DNA of 34,367 bases from JBGPIK01 sp041484845 (GTDB lineage Bacteria > Desulfobacterota > Binatia > UBA9968). The DNA lies in contig JBGPIK010000020.1 of assembly GCA_041484845.1 (NCBI GenBank), positions 1 to 34,367 on the forward strand, read 5' to 3'. The notes beneath the pieces were generated by a model. It searched no databases. It worked only from the letters and a program-made list of their open reading frames with translations, and had not been told where the DNA came from. The position numbers and the translations under genes were made by a program. This document shows positions 16,580 to 24,561 of the stretch, one piece after another. The first letter of the stretch is position 1; each line of letters starts with the position of its first letter.

Positions 16580-17744
16580 GCTTGGCAAGGAACGTGCGGT
16601 GACGGAGAACCAACGTGTGGAAGCCGGCAGCGGTACGGGCGGCACAAAGCCCTCCTTCTTTATGCCGCCGCTATCGATGATTTGGCTGTTAGGGATAGCC
16701 CTTGTGGCTGCGCTCGTTTATGTTTCACGCGACTTTATCTTGCTCCTGTTTTTGTCAGCGACGCTCGCTTATCTTCTCAACCCGATCGTCAAAATCGCCG
16801 AGAGCGCGCTGATCAAACGGCACGTCGCGGTCACCGTGATTTACTTGACGATTGGGTTCGGCATTCTCAGTGCAGGCTATTTTCTATTTCCTCGCCTAAG
16901 CGCTGAAGTGGAGACTTTCACCGGCAGTTTGCCATCTCTCGGCGAGCGACTTGATCAGGCCATCGATGCGGTCCAGAGCGAGATCGTCGCGCAGCACCCA
17001 ACCGCGAATAGATTTTTGACGTCGCGGGAGTTTCGTTATGAGAGGCTGAACGAATTCATTGAGCAACAGACCAAGAATTTTCCGGCGCTTCTCGGCCATA
17101 TCGCGTCAATGGTGTTGGCCGGTGTGTTGATCCCGTTTTTTTCATACTTTTTCTTGCGCGACGGTCGAAACATGCTTCAGTCCGTTCTTGATCGCGTGCC
17201 GGCTAACTATATCGAGACATCAGTGGCCATCGGGTGCGAGATCGATCGAATCGTAGGGCACTATCTCCGAGGTCTGGCTTTAGAGGGCTTAGCGCTCGGT
17301 ATAATAGCGGGCTTGGGCCTCTGGATGCTCGGCGTTAACTATCCGTTGCTACTGGGAACGATATCGGGTGTCGCCAACGTAGTGCCCTATCTTGGACCGA
17401 TTCTAGGCGGCGGCAGCGCCGTCCTAGTGGCTCTCGTCCAGTTCAAAAGCTTGGCGCCGATCGCGAAAATCCTTGTGCTTTATCTGTTCCTTAAGCTGCT
17501 CGATATTTTCGCCATTCAACCGCTGGCCGTCGGTCGGGGAAAAGAACTCCATCCAGTGCTGCTCATTGCTTCAATTATTATCGGGGGCCATGCTCTCGGC
17601 ATCATTGGGATGCTTATCGCGGTTCCGACGTTCACGATTTTTCAACGTATCGTGCGGCTGGTCTTCGAACGCCGTCGTTATCCTGCTTCAACTTCTTTTC
17701 CTCAAAGCAAGGTCAGCGTGCCGATACCGCCATTTGTCTGCTGA
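16548..17744 (+). CDS. AI-2E family transporter (PerM-like permease)
   Basis: A polytopic membrane protein of the AI-2E/PerM family, whose members export autoinducer-2, or act as Na+/H+ antiporters or transport other solutes. Membrane segments begin near residue 43 (MIWLLGIALVAALVYV) and about eight can be counted. Family landmarks are SATLAYLLNPIV, the soluble loop at ~110-190, IPFFSYFFLRDG, LDRVPANY, and the re-entrant-like region GTISGVANVVPYLGPILGG near residue 275. The substrate is not predictable. The ATG at 16548 overlaps the upstream cyclic-nucleotide-binding gene by 32 bases; a GTG at 16599 with AAGG eight bases before it is an alternative that leaves a 19-base gap. Either way the pair is tightly coupled. 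Confidence 0.88.
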   Translation: MSPPPKQNRHELGKERAVTENQRVEAGSGTGGTKPSFFMPPLSMIWLLGIALVAALVYVSRDFILLLFLSATLAYLLNPIVKIAESALIKRHVAVTVIYLTIGFGILSAGYFLFPRLSAEVETFTGSLPSLGERLDQAIDAVQSEIVAQHPTANRFLTSREFRYERLNEFIEQQTKNFPALLGHIASMVLAGVLIPFFSYFFLRDGRNMLQSVLDRVPANYIETSVAIGCEIDRIVGHYLRGLALEGLALGIIAGLGLWMLGVNYPLLLGTISGVANVVPYLGPILGGGSAVLVALVQFKSLAPIAKILVLYLFLKLLDIFAIQPLAVGRGKELHPVLLIASIIIGGHALGIIGMLIAVPTFTIFQRIVRLVFERRRYPASTSFPQSKVSVPIPPFVC

Positions 17745-17976
17745 AGCGCAATTTATCCAGTCGAGCGGTATTGGCCATGGCAACTGCGCGGCTTTTCGGG
17801 TTGTTTTTTCTGGTAATGGCGGATCGGTCCGCGCACGTTCCAATTTCATCTAAATCGTAAGTATTTCGTCCGGATAAAGCGCACTCGGTGTGTAATATCG
17901 CGAAAGTCGTCCTGGCTGAAGGTCGCGCATTGAGCATAGTTGGTGATAAAAGACGGTATCAGTCCAATAAGTGTCG

Positions 17977-17983
17977 GGAGGGG
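17977..17983 (+). promoter_or_regulatory. Ribosome-binding site deciding a TTG start for phnE
   Basis: GGAGGGG lies about 7 bases before TTG at 17990. It supports that rare start codon over an in-frame ATG at 17888, whose extra 34 residues show no family resemblance. Confidence 0.65.
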
Positions 17984-17989
17984 AAACTA

Positions 17990-18937
17990 TTGGCACAGCG
18001 CAGCGAATCTAACACGACCGGGTCGGAACCGGATATCTTCCACGAAGCGCCGCCGGCGCCAAAGCGCGGCGCAAAATTCTTTGTCTGGCTGGGGTTCTCT
18101 ATGCTTATCCTGTTCTGGTCGTTTCAGGGAGCGAAGATCCGACCCGGAGAGCTGATCGCGGGCATTCCCCAGATCGGCAGCACGATAGCGCGCATGGCGC
18201 CACCGGACTTTTCGAAAATCACCGATGGCAAGAACTACTTTTCCCCCGAAGGATTCTCGCTGTCGGAACTTCTGTTGCCCCTGCCGCTGAGCCAGGCTAA
18301 AGCGCGGATCAAACAGCGTTGGTGGAACAACACTTTCCCGCAAACCGTCGTCGGCGCCACATTAGAAACGGTGCAGATGGCGGTAGCGGGCACTTTTCTT
18401 GCTCTATTCGTCGCCTTTCCAGTGGGATTTCTCGCGGCACGCAACACTACGCCGCACCCTGTGGTGTATCGTACCATCCGAACCGTTCTGAATTTCCTGC
18501 GCACGATTCCGGATTTGGCGCTGGGCCTGCTTTTTGTTTCCGCCGTCGGCTTGGGTGCCTTCGCAGGCACTTTGGCGCTGGCGATTCATACGGCGACTGT
18601 GCTCGGGAAGCTGCTTTCGGAATCCGTGGAGAATATCGATGAAGGCGTGGTCGAGGCGATCCGTGCGACCGGCGCGGGCTACGCGCAAATTCTTTCATTC
18701 GCGGTGCTGCCGCAAATATTGCCGGATCTCATCTCGTTTACGCTCTATCGTTTGGAAACCAATATCCGCGCCGCTTCGGTGCTCGGACTTATCGGCGCCG
18801 GCGGCATCGGCTATTTGATGAACACGAGTTTTCGCACCTTTCAGTATCAGGAAGCCGCCGCCATCGTTCTTGTCCTCATCGCGCTGGTCATGCTAGTGGA
18901 TTACCTCAGTTCGCGATTGAGAAACTTGGTAGTTTAG
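17990..18937 (+). CDS. phnE: Phosphonate-type ABC transporter permease
   Basis: The membrane subunit of the phosphonate/phosphite-type importer. A cytoplasmic N-terminus is followed by a first membrane helix (FFVWLGFSMLILFWSF, ~30-45). The permease core has ATLETVQMAVAGTFLALFVAFPVGFLAARN, FLRTIPDLALGLLFVSAVGLGAFAG, the ATPase-contacting EAA-type loop VEAIRATGAGYAQILSFAVLP, and ASVLGLIGAGGIGYLM, all characteristic of PhnE. About 40 residues (~76-118) between the first helix and the core look longer than usual. The TTG start gives 315 residues. It is the probable partner of phnD-phnC, but three genes on both strands lie between, so it must be transcribed separately. I see no clear promoter in the 245 bases upstream. 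Confidence 0.9.
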   Translation: MAQRSESNTTGSEPDIFHEAPPAPKRGAKFFVWLGFSMLILFWSFQGAKIRPGELIAGIPQIGSTIARMAPPDFSKITDGKNYFSPEGFSLSELLLPLPLSQAKARIKQRWWNNTFPQTVVGATLETVQMAVAGTFLALFVAFPVGFLAARNTTPHPVVYRTIRTVLNFLRTIPDLALGLLFVSAVGLGAFAGTLALAIHTATVLGKLLSESVENIDEGVVEAIRATGAGYAQILSFAVLPQILPDLISFTLYRLETNIRAASVLGLIGAGGIGYLMNTSFRTFQYQEAAAIVLVLIALVMLVDYLSSRLRNLVV

Positions 18938-18963
18938 AGATCAACGGAAGAAAGGAAGCGGAC

Positions 18964-21213
18964 ATGGGACTCAAAGTTGTCGGGCGCCCGACGGATAGAG
19001 TCGAGGGGCCGGAGAAGGTCGGCGGCAAGACCGTTTACACCGCGGATGTGCAGCTACCCGGCATGCTCTGGGGCAAGTGCCTGCGCAGCCCTTACGCGCA
19101 CGCGCGCATCGTGAGCATCAATACAGATAAGGCAAAAAAGATAAAAGAGATCGCGGCGATTCTAACCGGAGGAGATCTGCCGTCGCACCGCGTCGGGCTG
19201 AGCCTGCAGGATACGCCCCTCCTGGCGCAGCGGAAGGTCCGCTTCATCGGAGAAAAGGTGGTGGCGGTTGCGGCCGAAGACCGCGATGCGGCGGAGGAAG
19301 CGCTGGCTCTGATCGAAGTGGAGTACGAAGAGCTGCCGGGTGTTTTCGATCCGCAATCGGCGATGGAGGCCGGCGCGCCCCTGGTCCACGAAGGGCTGCC
19401 CGCCTACCAAGGTTTTAAAGCGCCGAGCGAAAATATCCCGAATGTTTTTGCTTTTCAAAATTGGAGCGCGGGCGATGTGGAGGCGGGTTTCAAAGAAGCG
19501 GACCTGGTGCTGGAACATACCTTCAGAACGGGCTTAGCTCATCAAGCCTACATTGAACCGCACTCGGTGGTGGTTGCCGTCGATCGCTCCGATCATATCG
19601 ACATCTGGGCTTCGTGTAAGGCGCCGTTCCGTGTCAAATCTCATCTGTCGCGCCAACTTGAGATCCCCAAGGAGCAGATTCGCGTCCATATCGTAGCGGT
19701 CGGCGGTGATTTCGGCGGTAAAGGCGCGCTTATGGATATTCCTGTTTGCTATCATCTGTCAAAGGCGAGCCAACAGCCGGTCAAGATGGTGATGACTTAC
19801 GCGGAAGAGCTGCAAGCGGGAGATCCGCGCCATTCGTCGCTGATAAAGATCAAGAGCGGTGTCAAAAAGGACGGGACACTGGTTGCCCGGAGCGTGAAGG
19901 TTCTTTTCAACAGCGGCGCCTATGCCGCTTTTAAACCGGGTGATCCACCTAATCTCGGGGGCGCGACATTTACCAATGGCGTCTACCGCATTCCCCATTA
20001 TTCGATCCGCTCCTACGGCGTCTACACGAATACGGTGCCGTGTGGTTATTATCGGGCGCCGGGACAGCCGCAAGCGGTTTTCGCGGCGGAGTCCCACATG
20101 GACCTGATCGCCAAAGCATTGCGCATGGACCCGCTCAAGCTGCGGCTCAAGAATTTACTGGTTGACGGCGACAAGCTCCCCGGCGGCCGGGCGATCGATA
20201 AAGTACGGGCGCGGGAAACTTTACAAGCCGCGGCCGAAAAAGCGGGTTGGGGCAAAAAAAGGGGCAAAAATGTAGGGCTTGGCATCGGTGTATCGTTTCG
20301 TCACGTCGGCGGATCAGGCAAGGCGAACGCGGAGTTGTCACTGCTCCCCGACGGTCGCGTGACGGTTCTTACGGCCGTGCCTGACATCGGCACGGGCACG
20401 CACACTTTGTTGCAGCAGATCGTGGCCGAGGTATTGACTATCTCGCCGGACAACGTGCGCACGATGATCGGCGACACGGATACGTTCGAGAGCGATGCCG
20501 CTCCCGGCGGAAGCAAGATCACCCATATGAGCGGACACGCGGTGCTGGAAGCCGCCCAGGAGTTGCGCCAAAAACTTCTGAGCGCCGCGGCTTTGCTGCT
20601 CGAGTGCGATGCCGGCGATGTGAGGCTCGACAACGGGCGCTTTTCGGCGGCGCGCGCTGCAAACAAAATTCTCTCCTTTTCCGAGGTCGCAGGGAAAGTC
20701 GCTAAAGACGACGGCGAAGTTCGTGTGCGCAGCAGTTTTGAGGTGAAAGGCCGCTCGCCGGTACCCGCCTTTGTCGTGCAGATTGCCGAGGTTCAAGTGG
20801 ACACGGAAACCGGCCAACTCACAGTGAAACGCATGACCACGGCGCACGATGTCGGTACGGTCATCAATCCGATCACACACCAGGGGCAGATCGAAGGCGG
20901 ACTCGTTCAGGGCTTGGGGTACGCCGTCATGGAAGAGGTGGTCACGGACAATGGGCGGGTCCTTACCGCCAACTTGGGCGATTACCGGATTCCGTGCACG
21001 CGCGACCTACCGCGGCTGCAGACCGTTCTGATCGAAGATCCCACGGGGCCGGGTCCTTTTGCGGCCAAGCAGATCGGCGAGAACGGCATTATTGCCACGG
21101 CACCAGCGGTTGCCAACGCGTTGGATGATGCGGTGGGGGTGAGAGTTTTTGACCTACCGCTCACGGCCGAAAAGATTCATTCGGTTTTACGTTCCACCCG
21201 GCCCGCCGCTTAG
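18964..21213 (+). CDS. Xanthine dehydrogenase/CO dehydrogenase-family molybdopterin-binding subunit
   Basis: A 749-residue large subunit of the xanthine oxidase family, which hydroxylates purines, aldehydes, aromatic acids or CO at a molybdenum cofactor. The N-terminal a/b hammerhead domain begins VGRPTDRVEGPEKVGGKTVYTADV. Cofactor-binding motifs follow: VGGDFGGKGA, GYYRAPGQPQAVFAAESHMD, DIGTGTHTLLQQIVAEVL and the C-terminal GENGIIATAPAVANAL, where Glu706 corresponds to the catalytic glutamate. The cysteine-bearing CoxL loop of true CO dehydrogenase is not evident. GGAAG just upstream supports the ATG. No iron-sulfur or FAD subunit gene is next to it, which is unusual. The substrate is unknown. 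Confidence 0.9.
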   Translation: MGLKVVGRPTDRVEGPEKVGGKTVYTADVQLPGMLWGKCLRSPYAHARIVSINTDKAKKIKEIAAILTGGDLPSHRVGLSLQDTPLLAQRKVRFIGEKVVAVAAEDRDAAEEALALIEVEYEELPGVFDPQSAMEAGAPLVHEGLPAYQGFKAPSENIPNVFAFQNWSAGDVEAGFKEADLVLEHTFRTGLAHQAYIEPHSVVVAVDRSDHIDIWASCKAPFRVKSHLSRQLEIPKEQIRVHIVAVGGDFGGKGALMDIPVCYHLSKASQQPVKMVMTYAEELQAGDPRHSSLIKIKSGVKKDGTLVARSVKVLFNSGAYAAFKPGDPPNLGGATFTNGVYRIPHYSIRSYGVYTNTVPCGYYRAPGQPQAVFAAESHMDLIAKALRMDPLKLRLKNLLVDGDKLPGGRAIDKVRARETLQAAAEKAGWGKKRGKNVGLGIGVSFRHVGGSGKANAELSLLPDGRVTVLTAVPDIGTGTHTLLQQIVAEVLTISPDNVRTMIGDTDTFESDAAPGGSKITHMSGHAVLEAAQELRQKLLSAAALLLECDAGDVRLDNGRFSAARAANKILSFSEVAGKVAKDDGEVRVRSSFEVKGRSPVPAFVVQIAEVQVDTETGQLTVKRMTTAHDVGTVINPITHQGQIEGGLVQGLGYAVMEEVVTDNGRVLTANLGDYRIPCTRDLPRLQTVLIEDPTGPGPFAAKQIGENGIIATAPAVANALDDAVGVRVFDLPLTAEKIHSVLRSTRPAA

Positions 21214-21274
21214 GCGTCGTTTGAGCGCGGTCAATCATGCAATTCTCCGTCGCTGACGACACGAGCGCGCGTCG

Positions 21275-21304
21275 TGGACATTGTTTTCTGCCGTGTGGTA
21301 ATCT
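21275..21304 (+). promoter_or_regulatory. Possible extended -10 promoter for nadK-recN
   Basis: TGGACA (21275-21280) and TAATCT (21299-21304) are 18 bases apart, with TG one base before the -10, the extended form. It lies in the only gap before nadK. The -10 match is weak. Confidence 0.3.
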
Positions 21305-21325
21305 CGCGCAGGGGAAAAAATTTTA

Positions 21326-22177
21326 ATGATTCGCGTCGTCGGGTTAGTTGCTAAATACCAAGAGCCGAAGGCCGCAGATATGGTTCGTTGGCTGATTCCT
21401 TGGCTCAAAAAACGAGGCAAAAAGGTCCTGGTGGAAAACGGCTTAGTCCGCGGCACGGCCAAGTCTTGCAGCAAAAAAGAGCTGGCCGGGAAAGCGGATC
21501 TCATTGTATCTCTCGGCGGTGACGGCACACTGCTCAACATCGCGCCGTTGGTGGAACGGCCGGACGTACCCATCCTCGGCGTGAATTTGGGCAGTTTGGG
21601 TTTTATCACGGAAGTGGCGGTGGACGAGTTGGAGGCGGTCTTGGCAAAAACCCTCGACGGCGATTACGAAGTGGAAAACCGCATGACGCTCGAGGTCCGG
21701 GTCAAAACCAAAAGGGGAAAAGCGCACAGATTTCGCGTTCTCAATGATGCGGTTATCGCAAAGGGAGCGCGCAGCCGGATTATCGATCTCGAGACCTACG
21801 TTGGCGATGACTATCTCTGCACCTATCGAGCCGATGGATTGATCATTTCTACGCCGACAGGTTCCACTGCCTATGCTTTAGCCACGGGAGGCCCGATTCT
21901 TGAGCCCACTCTCGGCGCCATTGTGCTCGCGCCCATCTGTCCGCACATGTTGACCCACCGGCCCATTGTCGTTCCCAGCAACGCGCCGATCCATGTCACT
22001 TTGCGGTCATTCAGCGATACGGTGATCTTGAGCCCCGACGGGCAGAAAGGGATGCGGCTTCATAACGGCGACGAGGTAGAGGCGCGCGACTACGGCATGC
22101 CGGTTGCCCTGGTCAAGATTCCGTCCCGCAGCTATTACGAAATTTTACGCGGCAAACTCAAGTGGGGAGAACGCTAG
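21326..22177 (+). CDS. nadK: NAD kinase
   Basis: NAD kinase phosphorylates NAD to NADP. The diagnostic GGDGT loop is at residues 64-68 (IVSLGGDGTLLN), followed by the NLGSLGFITEV strand, the VLNDAVIAKGARSR motif with the Asn-Asp pair that contacts NAD, and the glycine-rich YRADGLIISTPTGSTAYALATGG. Length of 283 is usual. AGGGGAAA precedes the ATG at a slightly long distance. Its stop lies 10 bases before recN, and the nadK-recN pairing is a common bacterial gene order. Confidence 0.96.
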   Translation: MIRVVGLVAKYQEPKAADMVRWLIPWLKKRGKKVLVENGLVRGTAKSCSKKELAGKADLIVSLGGDGTLLNIAPLVERPDVPILGVNLGSLGFITEVAVDELEAVLAKTLDGDYEVENRMTLEVRVKTKRGKAHRFRVLNDAVIAKGARSRIIDLETYVGDDYLCTYRADGLIISTPTGSTAYALATGGPILEPTLGAIVLAPICPHMLTHRPIVVPSNAPIHVTLRSFSDTVILSPDGQKGMRLHNGDEVEARDYGMPVALVKIPSRSYYEILRGKLKWGER

Positions 22178-22187
22178 CGAGCAGGGT

Positions 22188-23882
22188 ATGCTGCGCGAGC
22201 TGCGGATCAAGAATTTCGCGGTCATCGATGAGGTGGCGCTGGAGTTGAGCCCGGGCTTAAATGTTCTCACGGGTGAGACCGGTGCCGGGAAATCGATCAT
22301 CCTCAATGCGCTGGGACTTGTTTCAGGCAATCGCGTCTCCGCGGATGTGATTCGCCATAATCAAGATGAGGCTAGCGTCGAAGCGCTGTTTGACGACGTG
22401 CCACGTTCCGTCAGACAACGTCTGCAGGACGCGGGATTCGTTGCCGATGATGAGCTGATCATCAAAAGAATCATCAGCCGCTCCGGGAAAAATCGTGTCT
22501 ATTTGAGCGGCAGTCTGTGCCAGCTCGGTTTACTTTCAGAATTGGGCGGCTCGCTTGTCCACATCTACGGCCAGCACGAGCACCACACGCTGCTCGAACC
22601 TGAAAGCCATATCCGATTACTCGACGGCTTTGCGGGGCTCGGAGAACAGGCCGGCGAAATGAATGACAAATTCCGGGCGCTCGCAGCGACCTGGGAGAGT
22701 TTGCAACGGACGCGCGAACTAACGGAAAAGCGGAAACGAGAAAAAGGTTTGCTGCAAGGGCAAACCGAAGAGATCGCCAATGCGCGCCTCAGAGCAGAAG
22801 AGGAAGAAGAGCTGGAAGCGAAAAAAAATATTCTGCTCCACGCGGAAAAGCTTTATCAAGCCTGTTTAGAAGGCGAGGAGCTGCTTTACGAAGGAGAAAG
22901 CGCGCTCATTGGCCGACTTGGCCGATATGGCAATAAGCTGCGCGAGATGGCGCATATCGATGCCGGTTTACAAGCGGCCGTCGACCTGGTGGTGGCGGCG
23001 CTCGCCAACTTGGAGGAAGCCAACCGGGAGCTGCGCCGTTCCGGCGAGCGCGTCCATTTCGAGCCGGGCGCGCTGGAGCAGCTGGAAGATCGCCTGGCGG
23101 AGATCCATCGGCTCAAGAGAAAATATAACGGCGCGATCGCGGAAATCCTAGAAATGCACGCGGCCATGGAAGCCGAGCTCCAGGCGCTCGATCGAGGCGA
23201 AGAGGAGATTCCCGCTTTGGAGCGCGCCTTCGAGGCTGCGCGCCAGGTGGCCTGGGAAGCGGCGGGTTCTTTATCTCAAGAACGGCGAGGGGCGGCCAAG
23301 CGCTTCAAGAAAGAAATGGAAAAAGAACTTAAGCATTTGGGGATGCCGGACACTACCTTTGAGGTGCGCTTCCTCGAGGCAACGGAGCGAGAGGACGATC
23401 CGCCGTTTTTTATCGGCGGGAAAAGATTGAGCGAATGGGGCCTCGATCAAGTTGAGTTTTGCTTCTCGCCGAATCCGGGTGAACCGCCCAAGCCGCTTGC
23501 CAAAATCGCTTCCGGCGGCGAGCTCTCGCGCTTGATGCTCGCGATCAAGGCGCTCGTGCTCATGCCCGGCGATATTCCGACCCTCCTTTTCGACGAGGTC
23601 GATGCCGGCATCGGAGGCGGTGTTGCTGAGATCGTCGGCAAAAAATTGAAGCAGGTCGCCTCGGCGCATCAAGTCATGTGTGTCACCCATCTGCCGCAAA
23701 TTGCCGCTCTGGCCGACTCTCATCACGTGGTGAGCAAAGAAGTTAACAAAGGCAGAACCTCGACGCAGGTCATGAGGCTCAATACCAAAGAACGCGTCGA
23801 TGAAATCGCGCGCATGCTCGGGGGCCTCAAGATTACCGACAAAACCCGCCGCCATGCAGAGGAGATGGTCAGGGGCAAATAA
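22188..23882 (+). CDS. recN: DNA repair protein RecN
   Basis: RecN is an SMC-like ATPase that acts early in double-strand break repair. It starts MLRELRIKNFAVID, with Walker A TGETGAGKSIILNAL at residues 28-42. A long charged coiled coil fills about 150-380, rich in E, R and K. The C-terminal half has the ABC signature ASGGELSRLMLAIKAL and Walker B PTLLFDEVDAGIGG, ending VTHLPQIAALADSHHVV. The start at 22188 is chosen because it directly precedes the family N-terminus and follows GCAGGG. The frame is open to an earlier ATG at 22104, but that would overlap nadK and add 28 unrelated residues. Length is 564, as expected. Confidence 0.96.
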   Translation: MLRELRIKNFAVIDEVALELSPGLNVLTGETGAGKSIILNALGLVSGNRVSADVIRHNQDEASVEALFDDVPRSVRQRLQDAGFVADDELIIKRIISRSGKNRVYLSGSLCQLGLLSELGGSLVHIYGQHEHHTLLEPESHIRLLDGFAGLGEQAGEMNDKFRALAATWESLQRTRELTEKRKREKGLLQGQTEEIANARLRAEEEEELEAKKNILLHAEKLYQACLEGEELLYEGESALIGRLGRYGNKLREMAHIDAGLQAAVDLVVAALANLEEANRELRRSGERVHFEPGALEQLEDRLAEIHRLKRKYNGAIAEILEMHAAMEAELQALDRGEEEIPALERAFEAARQVAWEAAGSLSQERRGAAKRFKKEMEKELKHLGMPDTTFEVRFLEATEREDDPPFFIGGKRLSEWGLDQVEFCFSPNPGEPPKPLAKIASGGELSRLMLAIKALVLMPGDIPTLLFDEVDAGIGGGVAEIVGKKLKQVASAHQVMCVTHLPQIAALADSHHVVSKEVNKGRTSTQVMRLNTKERVDEIARMLGGLKITDKTRRHAEEMVRGK

Positions 23883-24010
23883 AGCCCAGTAACGAGTGCT
23901 GAGTCATGAGGACTGAGTGGGTTTTCAAAGCTTCTGTCCTCATTCCGCCGTCATTTGACTTTTCCGCCTCTGTTTTCTACTCTTGCTCAGTACTCATCCC
24001 TCAGTACATA
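23883..24010. repeat. Short degenerate repeats of ACTGAGT/CTCAGTACT type
   Basis: The gap between recN and tRNA-Ala is built of near-repeats in both orientations: CGAGTGCTGAGTCATGAGGA and CTGAGTG on the left, CTCAGTACTCATCCCTCAGT on the right. It has simple-sequence character and no coding potential. Confidence 0.4.
23955..23983 (+). promoter_or_regulatory. Possible promoter of tRNA-Ala
   Basis: TTGACT (23955-23960, five of six) and TACTCT (23978-23983, three of six) are 17 bases apart. Transcription would begin about 28 bases before the mature tRNA 5' end, a reasonable leader. Confidence 0.4.
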
Positions 24011-24017
24011 TCTTTGT

Positions 24018-24090
<73 letters not shown>

Positions 24091-24093
<3 letters not shown>

Positions 24094-24143
24094 CCCTTCG
24101 CTCTGGAAGGATCCAGAGCTTCGGGTGGCAAGCCACTTTTTTT
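24091..24143 (+). terminator. Possible tRNA-Ala terminator inside the inverted repeat
   Basis: CCACCC...CTCTGG (24091-24106) pairs with CCAGAG...GGGTGG (24113-24128) over 12 of 16 positions, with a 6-base loop and a 4-base internal mismatch. Seven T follow at 24137-24143. The T-run is 8 bases from the stem, further than ideal, and the stem overlaps the tRNA CCA. Confidence 0.35.
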
Positions 24144-24188
24144 CCGCCACGATCTGTCCGGATGCAACGCCTTCCAGAGCGAAGGGTG
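24092..24188. repeat. Perfect 19-bp inverted repeat starting in the tRNA CCA end
   Basis: The left arm 24092-24110 (CACCCTTCGCTCTGGAAGG) is the exact reverse complement of 24170-24188. The left arm shares its first two bases with the CCA of tRNA-Ala. The right arm lies 31 bases before the GIY-YIG start. The two arms enclose 59 bases. The left arm can instead pair locally with 24113-24128, so two mutually exclusive folds are possible. Confidence 0.85.
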
Positions 24189-24219
24189 TCGCCCGAAGCC
24201 TTGGCGAAGGGGGACGGTC

Positions 24220-24462
24220 ATGAAGTATGTCTATCTTCTCCAAAGTCTTTCTGTCCCGGCCCAACGTTATGTGGGCGTCACCACCAACCTTGACGTGCGT
24301 CTCCGGGCGCACAACGCCGGCGCTTCTTCACACACATCGAAATACCGTCCTTGGAGGATTGTTACATACCTCTGTCTTCAGGACGACGCCCGCGCTGCGG
24401 AGTTCGAACGATATCTCAAGACCGGGTCCGGACAAGCCTTTGCCAACAAGCGGCTTTGGTAA
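24220..24462 (+). CDS. Small GIY-YIG domain nuclease-like protein
   Basis: An 80-residue protein that is all GIY-YIG domain. It opens MKYVYLLQSL, where VYL stands for GIY; YVG at 17-19 stands for YIG. The helix NLDVRLRAHNAG carries the conserved Arg and His, SKYRPWRIVTYL matches the KYRPWxLVY strand, and the candidate catalytic Glu63 lies in EFERYLKTGSGQAF. This is the size of the UPF0213/YhbQ-like group, whose cellular role is unclear. The ATG follows GAAGGGGGACGG. A longer open frame exists upstream from 24049, but it runs through the tRNA and the inverted repeat and is not real. The gene forms a unit with tRNA-Ala and the palindrome before it. Confidence 0.85.
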   Translation: MKYVYLLQSLSVPAQRYVGVTTNLDVRLRAHNAGASSHTSKYRPWRIVTYLCLQDDARAAEFERYLKTGSGQAFANKRLW

Positions 24463-24561
24463 GTTTCAATTGGGTTTGACGCTTTGAGCCACTCCAAGAA
24501 AGAAGCGCTGATCAAGGTTGATCTGGAACGCCTGAAGCATCTCAGCAAACGGCGCTCATAA
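24463..24561 (+). pseudogene. Remnant of a GIY-YIG-like C-terminal tail, in frame after the stop
   Basis: Directly after the TAA of the GIY-YIG gene, in the same frame, 32 codons run to a second stop. They include SHSKKEALIKVDLERLKHL and end SKRRS. This resembles the C-terminal tail (SKKEALIxGDxxRLKxLSRRR) of a longer subgroup of small GIY-YIG proteins. It could be the relic of a second, different GIY-YIG gene whose front was replaced. There is no start codon of its own. The identification is from memory of the family pattern. Confidence 0.35.

Noticed and set aside
17888..17989. In-frame ATG extending phnE upstream by 34 codons
   Set aside because: The extra residues are unlike PhnE, and a strong ribosome-binding site points to TTG at 17990.
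22104..22187. In-frame ATG extending recN into nadK
   Set aside because: RecN proteins begin at the LRIKNFAVID strand; the longer form would overlap nadK and add unrelated residues.
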